A stretch of 64,000 bases of DNA from Tenebrio molitor. Its lineage: Eukaryota > Arthropoda > Insecta > Coleoptera > Tenebrionidae. The translations under genes were made by a program, and so were the position numbers. The notes beneath the pieces were generated by a model that worked only from the letters and a program-made list of their open reading frames with translations, did not search any database and was not told the DNA's origin. The stretch lies in NCBI RefSeq assembly GCF_963966145.1, contig NC_091051.1, positions 1,860,001-1,924,000 on the forward strand. Direction: 5' to 3'. Of this stretch, positions 59,197 through 64,000 are shown one piece after another (position 1 is the first letter of the stretch; every line of letters starts with the position of its first letter).

Positions 59197-59500
59197 CTTG
59201 TAGTCGCCATGCGATCTGTCGGCCTCCCGAATTCGAGTTAGTCCTGGGGGCGGCGCACTGTACAAAAAACTACAGAGTGGAACAACTTGAGCGCACAACA
59301 ACAAACAAACTGGCGGTGTGCGATACGTTCAGGTCTGCGATCCGCGTTACAATGAGCTCCGCTTGGCGCGGGAACCGGTCGCTGCTGTAATGCCGGCTGG
59401 GCTCGGAGGGGAGGGAGCACCACGTGGGGATTGCGCGAAGGGGGCCCGACCGGCGTATTGACGCAGCCCCTCGGACACCCCACCCCGACGCTTGTTTTGA
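59197..59500 (-). other. Candidate non-coding first exon (possibly brat) with donor site
   Basis: The minus strand reads ATGGCGACTACAAG followed by GTAAGC, a strong 5' splice site, after about 290 bases of UTR-like sequence ('cagtttgtttgttgttgtg'). If it splices to the brat acceptor at 26344, the ATG opens an 8-codon upstream ORF (MATTRDDG) that stops before the brat start. The link to brat is inference; the left limit of the exon (transcription start) is not defined. Confidence 0.35.
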
Positions 59501-62500
59501 TCACATGGGTTAATTAACGTACCTGGTCAATGGTGATGCTCCGGGCTTGACCCGAACGTCTTGCGCCCTCCTCAACAAGTGCACCGTTTCTTCAATGGCG
59601 TTCCAACTCTTTCCAGGACGGGACGCGAACCCCCGCCGTACCTCGAATTCGCCGCCGCAACTCCAATTCGCCCGAATCACACTTTTTAATAACGATCTAA
59701 TTGAAAAACTGCGATTTGACATCGGCGACAACTGTCATTTTTAAATGTTAGGTTGGTACGGGACGTGTGACACGTTTCGCTCCCACCAAATTGGAAAATA
59801 ATAGAGCCAACGCCGGATGGGAGAAACATTTTTTTCGTGTTATTGCCGCCGCTATTACCAAGCGCATTCCACCGGAATTGTCCGTTTGCTTTTACCTGGA
59901 ACGCTCAACCGAATTATAAAGACAAAGACGAGATCACCTTGCCGATAAAGTCAACTGTCAACTCTGTCAAGTTGGCAACGACAAAATGGCACAAATAAAC
60001 CACCAAACAATAATTATATTGCCCACAGCACCACTCCATAAATAAAAATGTTTGACGTTTAATTTCCAACAATTTAAAACCTATAAATAACAACCTAATC
60101 AAGATAACTTGCGATCATTACCTTTGTGCCTTTTGGTGTCTGATAAATATTCAATAAACGCCACTCCTGACATTTGTTGTTAATGAGGTTATGTTGAATC
60201 AAGCTCAGACGGATTCAGGAATGACGTGACGGGGGACTCTGCCCCACAAATTAAATATTGGTGTACGGTGAGTAACAACATTCTCGAGCTCGATTCATTC
60301 CGTCCGTTTTTATTTCCAGATTTAGTGGCGGGATCAACATTCTAACCTTCATTAAGTTCGTTACAACTGAAATTCTCTCCTTCTGTAACACAACAGTTGT
60401 CCTTTGAGCTGATAAGAGATTTGAGCCCACACTCGACTAAATTTAGCTCTCAACGTTCCAATATCACGTACGACTACATCACCATTGGAAAATTTCCAAT
60501 TCAATATTTTCAAATTAATCTCCTATTGGGTTTATGTAATTGTAAATTTGGGGATAAACTGGCACGCATAAAGCTCCAAAATATCCCGGCGGTGACGCAA
60601 CATCCACCAATTTGCACGTTGTATCGCTTTTGACGTTTCTCGATCAAGCAACGACACGATTTCGTCCACCACAGGCTACAGCTGAAGCGCAAATTATGCG
60701 TCGTTTAGATTAAATACGGTTCTTGGGTAATTTTTCATCGTACGTTTCGTTGTTCGGCTTGATTTACTTGCTTCAAATGTTGGTATACATTACGCATAAT
60801 TAGACGAAAATTAAGTCTAGTCCACGCACGACAGCTTTAGCGATATGACAAAAATGAAACAGTCCATTATGGGGCTGTCGACCTTTGAGAACACCTCCAA
60901 GAACGCACTTTTGCGGTTGCGTTCCGGACATCCGTAACGCTTTGCGTAACGTCGTAACGCACCGCTGCAGTATTAGTTAGGCGGCGAACAAAAGTCGTCA
61001 GTCGGATAATGGCGATTAAAATTAATTAGCGGAAATAAATCGCTGGAAAAACATAATAAAAGCGCAAACGTCAGAGCTGAAATGATGAAAAACGTTTAAT
61101 CAGATCGCGGAATGGATATAGATTGGACGAGAGGTGATTAACTCGTCCCGGGCTGCGATCAGCGCAGATCCACGATCTCGTTTTGATTCTTTTTAACAGG
61201 GACGTGTACATGTTTTGGGGGTTTTAGCGTATTGTGTCCAAAAAAAGGTGGGATAGTTTTTCAGGCGGCGCACTTTCGCAGGGGTCTATCTATGCTAATG
61301 GGGGTAAAAAATGATCAGACAAAAGCGCCACTTCTAGGCGAGTTTTTCTAGTTTGCGTCACAACGGTCGCATCCATGCACCCCACAGACTAAGCCTGTTA
61401 TTTGTACCCTCGCATACATTTTCCAGTCGAATGCGTGATCATGTATTTGTTGAAAAGCGGCGATAATAGTGCCACGTTTCGGCTTTATCGATCACGATCT
61501 GGCGGGGAGGCTCGTCGGGTCGCTGAAATATTAAACGTTTTCTGGAAAATCGTCGGGAAAGCTGACAATGCAGGTTTACGCCCGATATAGCAATAAGCAT
61601 AACGCAAATGAGAATTGAAGCAATGTTTACATTAATCTAATATTTGCCGAAGCTCCGGTAAATATTCGCAGCGTTTAATTGAAACATATTTTAGCATCGC
61701 CGCGATAAGGCGCTCCGCCGCCGCCGACCAACAAATTCGAATCATCAAATTTGTTTGCCCTCGCACGGCGGCGGTGATTTCCGAATTATTTGTGCGCGCT
61801 CTCTAATTAACAGCATTAAAGTCGAACTTTGCTTAATCGCGTTAACCCATCCCGGAATGGATGGAGTTCGTGCCGAATGGCGTTTACATCGAGATGAAAT
61901 TAAATTATTAGGGGGCCTCTGCGAACGGCGCAGACAATGGAGCGAACAGACAGAGGAAAAAACGCCGAAATCGAATCGACTCTCCGGCGGACCGTCGAGG
62001 AAATGAAAACGCTATGATTGCCCGACGAGAATCTGATAAGGGATCGATGGGGCCCCAGATCTGACCGGAAAATTCAACGAGGAGGAAAGTTTCCTGCGTT
62101 ACCGGCACTTCTCCGATGACAGTTGTGCCGCAACAAATCTGGTTACGCTCCAAAAATTGTTCGCACGCTGCAAGTCGATACTTATTATTTCGATCCTTAT
62201 CTCGGTGATGCAGGCTGAAAGCGAAACAGGTTGAAATCGAAATTATTTACATCAAACAATGTTATGTCAGATGCGTTTCTTTAGAAAGGAAGTTTGTTTG
62301 CGCAGTTGTCACATTGCAAACTCTGTTGTTCCAAACACGTGACATTTAAGAGTCAAATTGAAATTTCGACGCCGCAAATTTACGACTCCCATAAATTGTT
62401 CGGGACAGTTAAATAGCAAATTGCCAAGAAACTTCTTTGGGTCCACATGAGTTGTGAAAGTTTCAAAAAACTGCAACTTTTTCGAGTCTAACTCGATTAA

Positions 62501-64000
62501 AACGTGCCGATTTAGGCACGCTCGGATTTCTCCGACTCTTTCTACAAATTGTCAAAAAACTGTCTAGTTTTTCGAGATTTTTCTTTGTCAAGTTGGTACC
62601 TGTCTTTTATGTTTGTGACACATGTCAAAGCCCGCGTCTTAATTATCCGTTTTAGGTTAAGCGTTGGGGCCCACACCTGAGTGGGACTTTCAACCGGAAA
62701 TGTATTCTTGTAGTTGTGACGAGACTTGCGAGTCGTGAGGGGTCACCGGTTCCACTTTGATCGACCGTTTTCGGTAAAGCAACTGAGTAATATAAATTCC
62801 GGGGCCCTCTCGGGGATTACGGCAGGAATTTTTTGATCGAGGGTGGAAGAGGAGCGGTGCGGGTGGCGACGGTTAATAGAAATTTGTTTGTGTAATCGAC
62901 GTGTCGTAACGCCGAATAAATATTAGAATTGAGGAGTTTTCTGTGTGGATACATAATTATCGGTTGGCGGGAGCCGAAGGGGCGCCATTGTTGTTCCGAA
63001 GGGAGAAACTTACCGCCATTACCCTGCCGAAACTGCAGCATTTTTGTAAATATTTATCGTCGGAAACGTCGATAGCTCGGGTTGCCCCGAGTGGATCTGG
63101 AAGGAACGAGGAAAGGGATTTTTCGTCGATTAATCCGGTTGGACCGAGTCGAGTTGCAGTCGTAATCGGTTAAAAATAAGTTTGACGGTTGCGCCGCGGT
63201 CACAATTTCCTATTTCCCCTCGTGGAGAAAAAATAACCCGCATTTCAACAATGGCTCGACTTCCGGTTATTACGACCGCAACACATGTCCCTCTAAATTA
63301 AAGCAAGGCACATATAAAATTTATTTACGATGCAATAAAGACGTTGCGGTGTCAGAAACGTTCAGGTAAGAGTGTTTGTCTTGGTCTGGTATTTACCCGT
63401 CCCGGTAATGATCAAACAAATTCCCGGAGCGACGTTACATTTTGACGAAATAAATAAGAAAAAGCTGACATTGCCCCGCCGTAATCGTATCCGGGATCGA
63501 TCCGGGCGCATTCAAAAGTGTAGTTGCAGCGAAGAAGGGGAGACGGTTGCTAGTGGGGGCCCCCATAGCAACGCCGCCAACTTGAGGTGGGTGGTACGGG
63601 GTCGGGGGTTTGTTTGGCCCGGGAGTTAGGGTAGGCCATGGATGGCATCGTCCTACGCATCGAACAACCCTCCGCTTTATCGATCGGAAACCCCTCGCAT
63701 CAGAGAAAGTAAACTTCATTCAATTTGGGGGTGGCACGCGCAGGACCGGACCAACCCCGCGACTCGCAAAATTACATTTTTCGGACCCGGTGCGGTTGGA
63801 ATGCGCCCGAATTTCTTCCCAACATCCAGCAATCCAATTCCCATAACAAATGCGTTGTGGTGGCTGTGTATAAAAAAAGTAGACGAGGTGCATTCCCAAG
63901 GGCCGAGGTATTTCTCATACCTGGCCGACGCCGAATCAATTTTTCATTCGAGACTCGCCCTAACAGGGTGTGATCGAATACACACGACAAAGAATGCTGC
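59501..64000. other. Gene-free stretch to window end
   Basis: Mixed AT-rich and CpG-rich DNA with only short unrecognised open frames on both strands. I see no RNA gene, repeat array or transposon ends. Confidence 0.4.

Noticed and set aside
1..64000. tRNA, rRNA or CRISPR arrays
   Set aside because: I searched by eye for tRNA T-loop signatures and regular spaced repeats and found none. CRISPR is not expected in insect DNA.

Overview
The window is nuclear DNA from an insect, most likely a beetle. Genes have spliceosomal GT-AG introns, often only about 50 bases long, and AATAAA poly(A) signals. One protein is a clear insect Brain tumor (Brat) orthologue. Non-coding DNA is full of short inverted-repeat and hairpin elements. 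The order is inferred from general character; the species cannot be read from the sequence.

Region 1 (1-18 kb) is a tandem array of four plus-strand genes for equilibrative nucleoside transporter (ENT, SLC29) proteins, at 1589-3209, 7515-9144, 13458-15086 and 16338-17954. All four have eight coding exons. Seven of the eight have the same length in every copy, and the seventh is one codon shorter in the first gene. All splice sites could be placed, giving uninterrupted proteins of 422-423 residues. A degenerate fifth relic may lie at 18.06-18.75 kb. The array is interrupted by mobile DNA. A 3.6-kb Russian-doll stack of foldback elements separates the first gene from its own 3' flank. A 2.9-kb hAT transposon (10284-13192, TIRs and 8-bp target duplication) sits upstream of the third gene and carries a 1-kb palindromic element. 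The first 440 bases are another hAT fragment in the opposite orientation.

Region 2 (about 18.9-26.3 kb) is brat on the minus strand. A single 815-codon coding exon (26325-23878) encodes RING, two B-boxes, coiled coil and NHL propeller. About 5 kb of gene-free sequence downstream probably contains a long 3' UTR with two strong hairpins. A 3' splice site 19 bases before the ATG shows that at least one 5' non-coding exon lies further upstream.

Region 3 (26.3-64 kb) holds no protein gene I can support. It probably consists of brat first intron(s) and upstream DNA. It has CpG-rich, promoter-like stretches (26.4-27.5, 30-31.4, 33.1-34.2, 39.5-43.5, 53-59.5 kb), a plausible minus-strand first exon ending at 59197, three copies of a 0.62-0.76 kb MITE (TIR CCGGGTGAGTC), two copies of a 198-218-bp MITE, a Tc1-like MITE, diverged local repeats at 34.7-39.1 kb, and several CTCF-like motifs.

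The two gene sets have no evident functional link. The ENT copies would move nucleosides across membranes; Brat is a translational repressor and differentiation factor. All motif and repeat calls were made by eye.
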